Source: Bacteroidota bacterium
GTDB lineage: Bacteria > Bacteroidota > Bacteroidia > Bacteroidales > JAAUTT01
Length of the DNA: 36,744 nucleotides
Assembly: GCA_021779665.1 (NCBI GenBank)
Contig: JAJYAG010000055.1
Span: 1 to 36,744 of the forward strand
Direction of reading: 5' to 3'
Every line of letters starts with the position of its first letter. The first letter of the stretch is position 1. The translations under genes and the position numbers were made by a program. Shown one piece after another: positions 15,430 through 23,833 of this stretch. Under the pieces are notes generated by a model. That model was not told the origin of the DNA and ran no database searches. It was given only the letters and a program-made list of their open reading frames with translations.

Positions 15430-16138
15430 ATCCAAGTTGTGGTATTATGGTTTGTTGCATTTGAGGATCTTCATATTGTGTTATTCCTGAAATATATAAT
15501 TGATAGTTCGTAGAGACCGATACCTCTACAAAGGCTTTAAAGTATAATTGGGTTCCGGGAATAAATCCCAGCCTGTTCACCCAGGTTCCCGAAACTCCAT
15601 CATTGATATATTGAACATCGCTCATATTGGTTCTGTCTGTTCTAACGTTTTGCTTATCAGAGTAATAGAAACGAACGGGAACTGAGACAAGAGGGAAATT
15701 GGAAAGATTTGTACTTACTTCGATAGCCTTATTGGTAATTTTAATACTGTTTATGCGTATGGATGATTTTGCAATCAGAAAAAACACTTCTCTCACCTCG
15801 CAATTGGCGGAAAAGTAGGTAGGTGTTCCTCCTAAATGTTTAACACCGAATTTTTTTAGGAGGCCAAATCCGTTTTTTTCGGCTATTATTGTATAAGTAC
15901 CTGTAGGGATGTCCTTAAATTCAAACCTTCCATAATAATCGGTGGTTGTCTCGTAAGTTGAATTACCTACAGCTGAAATTTTGATTCCCCCGTTATCCAT
16001 TAGTAAGTTGCCGAACTCATCAAACAAAAATGCAGAACCTACAATGCTTCCCTTCAGATTGGGAGTATAAACATCTTCTTTTTTGCAGGCACTTAAAAAC
16101 GGAAGAATAGCAGTTAGCAGGATAATTATATTCTTCAT
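15392..16138 (-). CDS. Lipoprotein with carboxypeptidase-regulatory-like domain (first of three)
   Basis: A 248-residue predicted lipoprotein. The signal MKNIIILLTAILPFLSAC has the lipobox Cys at 18, followed by KKED, compatible with surface export. The Ig-like carboxypeptidase-regulatory domain spans about 28-105 (LKGSIVGSAFLFDEFG, then TTDYYGRFEFKDIPTGTY). The C-terminal half has beta-strand character with no recognised motif. The ATG at 16138 is preferred because it begins the signal peptide; the frame extends seven residues further, but that would overlap the -7 element at 16157. It is first in a three-gene minus-strand operon that converges on the second GH140-like gene and diverges from the GH3 gene. 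Confidence 0.73.
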   Translation of the reverse strand: MKNIIILLTAILPFLSACKKEDVYTPNLKGSIVGSAFLFDEFGNLLMDNGGIKISAVGNSTYETTTDYYGRFEFKDIPTGTYTIIAEKNGFGLLKKFGVKHLGGTPTYFSANCEVREVFFLIAKSSIRINSIKITNKAIEVSTNLSNFPLVSVPVRFYYSDKQNVRTDRTNMSDVQYINDGVSGTWVNRLGFIPGTQLYFKAFVEVSVSTNYQLYISGITQYEDPQMQQTIIPQLGYESPEFSFIVPE

Positions 16139-16156
16139 TTGGTAGTTTATGTTAAC

Positions 16157-16186
16157 CAAAAATACAAAAAAAATAAAGCTGACAAA
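16157..16186 (-). promoter_or_regulatory. Bacteroidota promoter of the lipoprotein operon
   Basis: On the minus strand TTTG (16186-16183) and TATTTTTG (16164-16157) are separated by 18 bases, close to the phylum's -33/-7 arrangement. The leader to the ATG at 16138 would be only about 12 bases. Confidence 0.55.
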
Positions 16187-16329
16187 TTTCTGCTTGGTTA
16201 TTATTGATTTTCAATAGAAAAAACTGTTAACGCTTCATAATGGTGTAAATTTTCGTTTTGAAATAACTTAAAAATGGTTTTAATTTACGCAATCGATTTC
16301 AATATCGTATTAACTTAATTACCAAACCA

Positions 16330-18486
16330 ATGAAAAAGATATTTTTACTATTAATTTTGAGCCTGCTTCAATGGAATTTAAAGTCGCAGCCTTATCCTTT
16401 TCAAAATCCAAAACTTGACGATGAGAAAAGGCTGGATAATTTAATTTCATTGCTAACACTTGATGAAAAAGTCAACTGTCTTTCCACGCGCTTAAATGTT
16501 CCCCGGCTGGGAATTACCGGAACCCGTATTGTAGAAGGGTTGCATGGTTTAGCGCTTAGCGGTCCGGCTAACTGGGCTGTTAAAGGTAAGGGCGCATCGG
16601 TTACAAGTACCTTTCCCCAGGCTATCGGTCTGGCGCAAATGTGGGATCCTGACCTGCTTACTCAACTTGCGTCTCTTGAAGCTGAGGAATGCCGCTACCT
16701 TTCCCAGAACGAAAAATATAAAAGTGCCGGGTTGATCATGCTTGCTCCAAATGCCGACTTGGGTCGGGATATTCGCTGGGGAAGAACAGAGGAATGTTAT
16801 GGTGAAGACGCTTTCTTAAATGCTTCGCTCGTGGTGGCTTTTGTGAAAGGCCTTCAGGGAAACGATCCCAAATACTGGAAAACAGCATCGCTGATGAAGC
16901 ACTTTCTGGCAAACAGCAACGAAAATAACCGAACCATCAACTCATCCGACTTCGACGATCGTCTTTTCCGCGAATATTATTCCTATCCTTTCTACAAGGG
17001 CGTGACTGAAGGCGGTTCCAGGGCTTACATGGCAGCATATAACAAGTATAACGGTATTCCATGTACCGTTCACCCCATGCTTACCAACATTACCGTTAAG
17101 GAATGGGGGCAGAACGGGATTATTGCCACCGATGGGGGAGCTTACCGACTGCTGGTTACCGCTCACAAATATTATCCTGATCTGGTTACAGCCGCGGCAG
17201 GATGCATAAAATCGGGCATTACCATGTTTCTCGATAATTACAGAGACCCTTTAAAGGAAGCGCTCACAAAGCAGATGATTACAGAGCAGGAAATAAATGC
17301 TGCGATCAGGGGTAATTTACGAGTAATGCTGAAATTGGGTCTTTTGGATGAGAATCCTGCCAATCCTTATTCCAAAATCGGGATTGCCGATACCATTGCT
17401 CCATGGACTAAACCGGAGAATCAAAACATGATTCGTACAGCAACTGCAAAATCGGTTGTATTGATGAAGAACGAAAAAAATATTCTTCCCATAGATAAAG
17501 GAAAAGTAAAATCGATAGCAGTTGTAGGGCCTGCAGCAAACTTTGTAACTTCCGACTGGTATGCAGGGAAACCTCCTTACGCGATTTCGGCATTGCAGGG
17601 TATTAAAAATGCTGTCGGCGAGGATGTGAAAATTCGGTTCGCTGCCAGCAACAAAGCCGATTCGGCAGTGATTGCAGCTAAGGAGTCGGATTTGGTTGTT
17701 GTTTGCGTGGGAAATCACCCGTTGGGCTTTAATCTGCCGTGGGGTGTAAATTATGTTCCCAGCGATGGTCGCGAAGATGTGGATCGTCAGGCAATATCGC
17801 TGGAGCAGGAGGATCTTGTAAAACTTGTGTATGCAGCAAATCCCAATACAGTGATGGTTCTGGTATCGAGTTTTCCCTATGCAATTAACTGGTCGAAAGA
17901 GCATGTGCCGGCAATTGTGCATATCACTCAATCGAGCCAGGAACTTGGCAATGGATTGGCCGATGTGCTTTTCGGAAAAGTGAGTCCGGCTGGCAGATTG
18001 GTGCAAACCTGGTCTGCTTCCATCGATCACCTGTTGCCAATTCTCGACTATAATATCCGCCACGGCCGCACTTATATGTACGATCAGCATACTCCTTTAT
18101 TTCCATTCGGTCATGGTCTTACATACACCACCTTTGAATATTCCGATTTTAAAACTTCAAAACCATCCATTAAAAACGGCGAGGTTGTGAATGTGAGTTT
18201 CAAACTTAAAAATTCAGGAAACTACGATAGCGACGAGGTTGCCCAGTTATACGCCAGCTTCCCGGGTTCGGCGGTTGACCGGCCGGCTAAAGCGCTCAAA
18301 GGTTTCAAAAGGATATATGTTCCAAAAGGACAAACGGTTGAAGTGGTTATTCCTGTCAGAGCCGACGACCTGAAATATTGGGACGTGACTAAGAATGCTT
18401 TTGTTCTGGAAAAGGGAACTGTGAAATTTGCGATTGGCGCATCTTCGGCAGATGTGAAACTGAATGGCCAGTTGGCAGTAAATTGA
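16330..18486 (+). CDS. Secreted glycoside hydrolase family 3 enzyme
   Basis: A 718-residue exported glycosidase of the beta-glucosidase/beta-xylosidase type. After a signal peptide (MKKIFLLLILSLLQWNLKSQ) come the GH3 N-terminal barrel (about 30-345), the alpha/beta sandwich (about 370-600) and a fibronectin-III-like domain (about 625-715). Motifs include GRDIRWGRTEECYGED (145-160), Lys190-His191 with the following NE, and the nucleophile candidate Asp268 in GIIATDGGAY, where most relatives have SDW. Exact sugar specificity cannot be read from this. Upstream, TTTG at 16257-16260 and TAATTTAC at 16281-16288 form a weak promoter candidate. It is divergent from the lipoprotein operon, consistent with one polysaccharide-use region. 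Confidence 0.9.
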   Translation: MKKIFLLLILSLLQWNLKSQPYPFQNPKLDDEKRLDNLISLLTLDEKVNCLSTRLNVPRLGITGTRIVEGLHGLALSGPANWAVKGKGASVTSTFPQAIGLAQMWDPDLLTQLASLEAEECRYLSQNEKYKSAGLIMLAPNADLGRDIRWGRTEECYGEDAFLNASLVVAFVKGLQGNDPKYWKTASLMKHFLANSNENNRTINSSDFDDRLFREYYSYPFYKGVTEGGSRAYMAAYNKYNGIPCTVHPMLTNITVKEWGQNGIIATDGGAYRLLVTAHKYYPDLVTAAAGCIKSGITMFLDNYRDPLKEALTKQMITEQEINAAIRGNLRVMLKLGLLDENPANPYSKIGIADTIAPWTKPENQNMIRTATAKSVVLMKNEKNILPIDKGKVKSIAVVGPAANFVTSDWYAGKPPYAISALQGIKNAVGEDVKIRFAASNKADSAVIAAKESDLVVVCVGNHPLGFNLPWGVNYVPSDGREDVDRQAISLEQEDLVKLVYAANPNTVMVLVSSFPYAINWSKEHVPAIVHITQSSQELGNGLADVLFGKVSPAGRLVQTWSASIDHLLPILDYNIRHGRTYMYDQHTPLFPFGHGLTYTTFEYSDFKTSKPSIKNGEVVNVSFKLKNSGNYDSDEVAQLYASFPGSAVDRPAKALKGFKRIYVPKGQTVEVVIPVRADDLKYWDVTKNAFVLEKGTVKFAIGASSADVKLNGQLAVN

Positions 18487-18516
18487 GTTTCTTTCCATTG
18501 TTCAAAACTTTCCTGT

Positions 18517-18547
18517 TTTGGGTATAACCTGTAGCTTTATAATTTCA
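18517..18547 (+). promoter_or_regulatory. Possible Bacteroidota promoter for sbcDC
   Basis: TTTG (18517-18520) and TAATTTCA (18540-18547) lie 19 bases apart. The -7 element matches at TA and TT but not the final G. If correct, the hairpin at 18574-18622 is in the sbcD leader. Confidence 0.3.
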
Positions 18548-18573
18548 GTCTTTACGCCCTACTGCTTAAATTT

Positions 18574-18622
18574 GAAGTGATCTTAGAAGTGAGATAAACT
18601 TTTAGGGTCACTTCTTTATTTT
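18574..18622 (+). terminator. Hairpin with T-rich tail between the GH3 gene and sbcD
   Basis: GAAGTGATC (18574-18582) pairs with GGTCACTTC (18606-18614) with one G-T pair and a 22-base loop, then TTTATTTT. It would terminate the GH3 transcript, but it ends only 14 bases before the sbcD ATG, so it could also act in the sbcD leader. Confidence 0.55.
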
Positions 18623-18636
18623 AAATAACCCTGAAC

Positions 18637-19863
18637 ATGAAAATTCTTCATACATCGGACTGGCACCTGGGTAAGTACCTGAATAATTTTTCGCGGCATC
18701 AGGAGCAGGAGGAAGTATTAAACGAAATACATGAGATTGCAGATCGGGAAGATGTTAATGTGGTCCTGATTTCGGGCGACCTTTTCGATACCTACAACCC
18801 GCCGGTAGAATCTACAGAGCTGTTTTACAAGTCCCTGAAGAAACTTGCTGTAAATGGTAAGCGGGCAGTGATAGCAATTGCCGGCAATCACGACTCACCC
18901 GACAGAATTGAGGCTCCTGATCCATTGGCCCGCGAATGCGGGATTATCTTTGCCGGATATCCGCATACGCGTGTTCAGGTTTTTGAACTCGAGTCAGGTC
19001 TGAAAATTCTGAATAGCGATGAAGGCTTTTTCAGCCTGAGCATACCAGATGTAAAGGAGGAACTCCGGGTGCTTATTACTCCTTATGCCAACGAATATCG
19101 CCTGAAAACATACCTGGGAGCAGAAGATCAGGAGGCAGAACTGAGGTTGGTTCTTAAAGATAAATGGCAGCAGCTTGCCGAAAAGTATTGCGACGGGGCC
19201 GGTGTAAATATTTTAGCGGCTCACCTGATGTTTATTAAAACCGGCGACGCCATTCCCGAGGAACCCGATGATGAAAAGCCCATTTTGCACGTTGGTGGTG
19301 CGCAACTGATTTACGCCGACAGCATTCCTTCGCAGATTCAGTACACTGCCCTGGGGCACTTGCACCGGCAGCGTTTTGTAGTTCCGGAGGGCGCTCCTGT
19401 TGTTTACTCCGGTAGTCCGCTGGCTTACAGTTTCAGCGAAGCAAATCAAAGTAAGTTTGTGCAGTTGATTGATGTTTTGCCGGGTCAATCTGCAAAAGTT
19501 TCTTCCATAGAATTAAAATCAGGAAAGAAACTGCTGCGGAAGCGTTCCGAAAGTATAGAAGAAGCCCTGGAGTGGTTGCAACAAAATCCCAATGCACTTG
19601 TGGAATTAACCATGGTAACAGACAGCTACTTAACTGCCGACGACAGAAAGAAGCTTATGAATGCGCACACAGGGATTGTATCATTGATTCCCGAAGTGAA
19701 AAATCCTGATTTAACAAGTCTGAGCTCGCATCAAAACATAGACCTCACAAAAGATCTCGAAAGCCTTTTCCAGGATTATTTTTTACACGAAAAAGGACAG
19801 CAGCCCGGCCCGGGAATTATGAGCCTGTTTAAAGAAGTTTTATCAGAAGAAGAATCCGTTTAA
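18637..19863 (+). CDS. sbcD: SbcD, nuclease subunit of the SbcCD (Mre11-Rad50-like) complex
   Basis: A 408-residue metallophosphoesterase nuclease that with SbcC processes DNA ends, hairpins and protein-blocked breaks. The dimanganese site motifs are all present: Asp8 and His10 in SDWHLGK, Asp48 in SGDLFD, Asn84/His85 in GNHD, His196 in AAHLM, and His241/His243 in GHLH. The length matches bacterial SbcD. The sbcC ATG follows 10 bases after the stop, the usual operon. It is a cytosolic housekeeping function, unrelated to the glycan genes on either side. Confidence 0.97.
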   Translation: MKILHTSDWHLGKYLNNFSRHQEQEEVLNEIHEIADREDVNVVLISGDLFDTYNPPVESTELFYKSLKKLAVNGKRAVIAIAGNHDSPDRIEAPDPLARECGIIFAGYPHTRVQVFELESGLKILNSDEGFFSLSIPDVKEELRVLITPYANEYRLKTYLGAEDQEAELRLVLKDKWQQLAEKYCDGAGVNILAAHLMFIKTGDAIPEEPDDEKPILHVGGAQLIYADSIPSQIQYTALGHLHRQRFVVPEGAPVVYSGSPLAYSFSEANQSKFVQLIDVLPGQSAKVSSIELKSGKKLLRKRSESIEEALEWLQQNPNALVELTMVTDSYLTADDRKKLMNAHTGIVSLIPEVKNPDLTSLSSHQNIDLTKDLESLFQDYFLHEKGQQPGPGIMSLFKEVLSEEESV

Positions 19864-19873
19864 AGCAAAGCAG

Positions 19874-22800
19874 ATGATTCCAGTTTCACTCACCATACAA
19901 GGTATTTATTCCTATCAGGCGAAGCAAACCATCGATTTTACAAAGCTTACCGCGGCTGGTATTTTTGGCATTTTTGGTCCTGTAGGAAGCGGAAAATCGA
20001 CAATTCTCGAGGCCATTACTTTTGCGCTGTACGGAAGGACCGACCGCCTCAATCTCTCGGGCGACAACCGCAATTACAATATGATGAACCTGAAGTCGAA
20101 CGAAATGCTGATCGACTTTGTTTTTCGCACCGGGGCTGAACAAACCGAATATATGGCTTCGGTAAGGAGTCGCCGCAACAGCAAGCAGTTCGACGACGTA
20201 AAAGCATGCGACCGCACAGCTTATCGCAAAACAGAGGGTAAATGGATTCCTCTGGAAGTCGAAAAACTCGAAACCATTATTGGGTTGAGCTACGACAATT
20301 TTAAGCGCACCATTATCATCCCGCAAGGAAAATTTCAGGAGTTTTTACTATTGGGAAGCAAGGACCGCACACTCATGATGAAAGAGTTGTTTAATCTCGA
20401 CCGTTTTGAGCTTTATTACAAGGTAGCTTCCATTGAATCGAAAACCAACCAGCAAAAGCAAAATATTGAAGGTCAGCTTCAGCAGTTGGGCGAAATTACC
20501 AAAGAACAGATTGCTGAAACTGAAACGTTTCTAGCCGGAATCATTCAGGTAATTGAGACAACGGCTAAGGAGTTAGCGTTGCAGCAGGAGGAAGAAGGTA
20601 AATTAAAAAGCCTGAAAGAGGCCGCCGGGAAAATTGAGTCGTATAAACTACAGTTGACTGCGCTAAAACAGCAGGAACCGGAAATTGAAAACCTGGAAAG
20701 GAAACTTGCTGATTTCGAATATTGCATTATTTATTTTAAGGCACTTCTGAGTGCTGTCACCACAACAAGTGCAAATATTGATGAAATAAGAAAAAACCTT
20801 ATAGTCGACGAGAATAATCTTGGTGGAATAATTTTGCAGATTCAAAAACTGGAAGCCGACTTTGAGACCATCAGGAAGAATTATGAAACCAGGGAAATTC
20901 TGAAACAAAAGGCCGACGAATTAACCAAAATAGTTCGAATCCTGGATTTACAGGATCGTTATAAGAATTTTCAGATTCGTATTGCAAACGGTGAAAAGAC
21001 GATAGCCGGAGTAACTGAAAAAATTGAACTACAGAAGCAAAAGCTGGAAAAGCTTTCACTTGAGTTGAAAGGATTAAAGGAACGAGTTCCAGATATGGCG
21101 CGACTTTCAAAGGTCCGCGACTGGTTTACGGTTAACACTTTAATTGAAAAGACCAGGGCTGGAATTGAGGCTGAAAAGCTGGTTTTGGAGAAGGAAGTGG
21201 AAAATTTGATGCAACAAAAGGCTTCTCTGTTTAATAACGACATTTTTATAGGCATAGCATTGAGCGAAAGCTACGATCAGATTATAGCCCTTCTGGAGGA
21301 GAAACAACAGACGCATCAAAATGCGATAGAGGTATTAAATATTGAAAAGCAGCACTTTCAGGTTCAGCAAAAGCTGGAAGAATATTCCTCGGCACTGGAG
21401 GACGGAAAACCCTGTCCGTTGTGCGGCTCACTCTCACATCCTCAAAAGTTTAATTCGTATAATATTCACGAAGGACTATTAAACATCGGCAAGGAACTTT
21501 CCAATCACGAACGGTACTTAAATCAGATTGATAAAAGTCTTAAGAAGCTTACTGAAATCAACACTGCGCTATGCCTTAAAGAAGACAGTCTGGAGAAAAT
21601 TCTGCGGAAGCTTGAAGAAAATCAGCAACAGCGCGCTGAACACCAAAAGCTTTTCATTTGGGAAGATATTAAGGACGAAGTTTTCTTAACAACTATGTTT
21701 CAGCAAGCCGAAAAGGTTCAGTCCGAAATTTCAGCCTTTGAAAAGGAACTGGAAGCGTTGAGAATTCAGACCGACAAGGATAACAATCAAAGGGAGATGT
21801 TTTCCAAAGCGATAGTTGAGATTCAGAAGAATTCAATTAAAGAACTATCCGAAGCAAATACTTTAAAAGAACAGATATCGCTTTTGGATATCAGGAATTT
21901 TGCCGATCAAAATCCCGATATGATTACGATTGAAAGTGAAACACTGCTTAAACAGTACCGGGAGATTGAAGATCAATATCAAAAATCGCTTAACAATCTG
22001 ACACAGTTGCGCAAAGAACAGGATACACTTACCGGGAAGTTGGATACAAACCGGAAATCGCTCGAAAAAGAAGAGCAGACCTTCAAATCGCTAGAGGCCA
22101 ATGTTGAAGAACAATTGAAGCAGTCCAGGTATTCCTCTCAGGAAGAGGTGAAGACCATTCTTAGTATGAACCTGGATCTTGAGCAAGGCCGTAAGCGGAT
22201 TTCATCGTTCCGGCAGGAGGTCGATTTTGTAGTAAAGCAACTCGATTTGCTAAAACTCCAGATGAATGAGCAGCAGTTTAATCCCGCTGCTTATCAGCAA
22301 ATTCAGGAAAACATCCTGAAGCTTGCAGAGGAATTAAATCGTAAAAATCAGACGAAAGGTCAGCAGGAATTATATCTGAAGAATATTAAAAGAGATTTTG
22401 CCGCCAGGGAAAGTCTGCTTGATTCTTTAGCGAAAATCGGAAACAGGCTCGAAGATATAAAAACGTTGAAACAGCTATTTAAAGGCAATGGCTTTGTAAA
22501 GTATATTTCGTCGGTTTACCTGCAGGAGCTTGTACATTCGTCCAACGAAAGGTTTTATAAGCTCAGCGGACAAAAACTGAGTCTGGAACTTAACGGGGAG
22601 AACGACTTCGAAATACGAGATTATCTGAATGGTGGTAAATTGCGGAATGTGAAAACCTTATCGGGCGGACAGACGTTTCAGGCAGCGTTGTCCTTAGCTT
22701 TAGCTCTTTCGGATAATACTAAAAAGCTGAGTGGTGCCGACGAAAATTTCTTCTTCCTCGACGAGGGTTTTGGATCTCTTGATAAGGAGTCACTCCAGAT

Positions 22801-22957
22801 TGTTTTCGAAACCCTGAAATCTCTTCGCCACGAAAACCGCATTGTTGGTATTATTTCGCATGTGGAAGAAATGAACCAGGAAATCGACATCCACCTGAAA
22901 GTAAGAAATCACGAAGAAACAGGGAGTCTGGTGGAGAAGAGTTGGGAGAGGAGATGA
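19874..22957 (+). CDS. sbcC: SbcC, SMC/Rad50-like ATPase of the SbcCD nuclease
   Basis: A 1027-residue Rad50-type ATPase that powers and positions SbcD on DNA ends. The Walker A motif GPVGSGKST is at 35-43, and the ABC signature LSGGQ at 929-933 is followed by Walker B ending Asp963-Glu964 in FFLDEGFGSLD. Two long Gln/Lys/Glu-rich coiled-coil arms (about 190-480 and 530-880) meet at a zinc hook, Cys514-Pro-Leu-Cys517, through which two molecules dimerise. All hallmark residues are intact and the length is normal. It converges on the PIN toxin gene; the 62-base spacer shows no obvious terminator. Confidence 0.97.
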   Translation: MIPVSLTIQGIYSYQAKQTIDFTKLTAAGIFGIFGPVGSGKSTILEAITFALYGRTDRLNLSGDNRNYNMMNLKSNEMLIDFVFRTGAEQTEYMASVRSRRNSKQFDDVKACDRTAYRKTEGKWIPLEVEKLETIIGLSYDNFKRTIIIPQGKFQEFLLLGSKDRTLMMKELFNLDRFELYYKVASIESKTNQQKQNIEGQLQQLGEITKEQIAETETFLAGIIQVIETTAKELALQQEEEGKLKSLKEAAGKIESYKLQLTALKQQEPEIENLERKLADFEYCIIYFKALLSAVTTTSANIDEIRKNLIVDENNLGGIILQIQKLEADFETIRKNYETREILKQKADELTKIVRILDLQDRYKNFQIRIANGEKTIAGVTEKIELQKQKLEKLSLELKGLKERVPDMARLSKVRDWFTVNTLIEKTRAGIEAEKLVLEKEVENLMQQKASLFNNDIFIGIALSESYDQIIALLEEKQQTHQNAIEVLNIEKQHFQVQQKLEEYSSALEDGKPCPLCGSLSHPQKFNSYNIHEGLLNIGKELSNHERYLNQIDKSLKKLTEINTALCLKEDSLEKILRKLEENQQQRAEHQKLFIWEDIKDEVFLTTMFQQAEKVQSEISAFEKELEALRIQTDKDNNQREMFSKAIVEIQKNSIKELSEANTLKEQISLLDIRNFADQNPDMITIESETLLKQYREIEDQYQKSLNNLTQLRKEQDTLTGKLDTNRKSLEKEEQTFKSLEANVEEQLKQSRYSSQEEVKTILSMNLDLEQGRKRISSFRQEVDFVVKQLDLLKLQMNEQQFNPAAYQQIQENILKLAEELNRKNQTKGQQELYLKNIKRDFAARESLLDSLAKIGNRLEDIKTLKQLFKGNGFVKYISSVYLQELVHSSNERFYKLSGQKLSLELNGENDFEIRDYLNGGKLRNVKTLSGGQTFQAALSLALALSDNTKKLSGADENFFFLDEGFGSLDKESLQIVFETLKSLRHENRIVGIISHVEEMNQEIDIHLKVRNHEETGSLVEKSWERR

Positions 22958-23019
22958 AACAAGGACTTATTTCCTTAACGATTTTTTTAAGTAAGTTTTA
23001 TGCAGCTCATTAGTACTGA

Positions 23020-23418
23020 TTAATTTAGTGAAACCTTTATTTTTAATCCAAGAGTAAGTTTTTTATCCCCAGTCCATAGTTTTCCATTGAGGTGAATGGT
23101 GAGAGCAACAAACAGTGCATCATTTATATCTATATTACTAACTAACTCCAATGCTTTTTCAATTTCGCTATCATTTAGGACAATGTCGTCAATAAAAAAT
23201 ATACGACTTGTTACTGTATGGAAAGATCGTTCAAATTGCTCTTGACTTAGTCCTGATATTTTAAGGATTTTAGTTTTGTGCTTTAAAATTTCTTCTTTAA
23301 GAAGTCCGATTGTGAAAAATCTGAAATATTTTGAACCATTAATTAACAAATGACCTAATACATTTTGGCTGTTCAGAATAGCGCTAAATACTATGTTTGA
23401 GTCGACAACGATATTCAT
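23020..23418 (-). CDS. PIN-domain toxin of a type II toxin-antitoxin pair
   Basis: A 132-residue PIN-domain protein, a family of Mg2+-dependent RNases. The acidic residues expected of the site are visible: Asp6 in VVDSNIVFSAI, Glu42/Glu43 in the first half, Asp100 in INDALFVALT and Asp118 in LWTGDKKL. The short hydrophobic start is the first beta strand, not a signal peptide. A 68-codon gene that looks like its antitoxin lies 85 bases upstream on the same strand. Cleavage of RNA such as tRNA or mRNA is family knowledge. AT content is higher than in sbcC, compatible with a mobile toxin-antitoxin module inserted after sbcDC. Confidence 0.82.
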   Translation of the reverse strand: MNIVVDSNIVFSAILNSQNVLGHLLINGSKYFRFFTIGLLKEEILKHKTKILKISGLSQEQFERSFHTVTSRIFFIDDIVLNDSEIEKALELVSNIDINDALFVALTIHLNGKLWTGDKKLTLGLKIKVSLN

Positions 23419-23503
23419 CTTGTTTACTTTTTTAAGATCAGCTAGAATGTCGAACTAAATAATATTCTTTTGTAGAAAGGGGTTATTTTCAATTGAGGAT
23501 GTG

Positions 23504-23710
23504 CTATCCAATATTACGTTTAGACTTAAAATTCGTCCACATCTTTTTATTTACGGTTTTTGCCAGTTTTTCAATATCTATCTGTTTAGCTTTACTTGAA
23601 GATGTCTGTTCTTTATAATCAAGAAAATCAAGCATATTTTGCAATTCAACTAAATCAATATTAGCAGGCAATCGTATTAAAATTTCATTATTGGTTCTCT
23701 CAAGTATCAT
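23504..23710 (-). CDS. Probable antitoxin partner of the PIN toxin
   Basis: A 68-residue protein starting MILERTNNEILIRLPANIDL, with a predicted beta-strand/helix N-terminus (about 1-33) and a Lys-rich tail (about 38-68) that could bind the toxin. I recognise no named DNA-binding motif; the call rests on size, position just upstream of a PIN toxin and the overall antitoxin-like plan. The ATG at 23710 is chosen over the in-frame ATG at 23740 because the preceding ten residues add nothing family-like. The 85-base gap to the toxin is longer than in most such pairs, so separate regulation is possible. Confidence 0.65.
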   Translation of the reverse strand: MILERTNNEILIRLPANIDLVELQNMLDFLDYKEQTSSSKAKQIDIEKLAKTVNKKMWTNFKSKRNIG

Positions 23711-23772
23711 TTTCAAAATTTTTGTATAAATATAAGTCAAAATGTTAGAACCATAGTAATTTTATCAATCAC

Positions 23773-23803
23773 AAAAAGCACAAACAATAAAGCTGTGCTT
23801 TTT
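23773..23803 (-). terminator. Terminator hairpin at the end of the minus-strand glycan block
   Basis: AAAAAGCACA (23773-23782) and TGTGCTTTTT (23794-23803) form a perfect 10-bp stem with an 11-base loop. It lies 30 bases past the stop of the GH1-like gene and should end that transcript before the toxin-antitoxin genes. Confidence 0.7.
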
Positions 23804-23833
23804 ATTACAATAAGTTTCTATCAATCGTTTTTC

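Noticed and set aside
15430-15435. TTG start for the second lipoprotein
   Set aside because: The ATG two codons later is in frame and gives a complete lipoprotein signal.
17317-18090. A 257-codon open frame on the minus strand inside the GH3 gene
   Set aside because: It lies wholly opposite a gene with intact GH3 motifs; the translation is rich in His, Cys and Arg with no recognisable motif.
974-18486. A complete Sus-type polysaccharide utilisation locus
   Set aside because: No SusC-like TonB receptor, SusD-like lipoprotein or hybrid two-component/ECF regulator is in the window, so the hydrolases are described as a region only.
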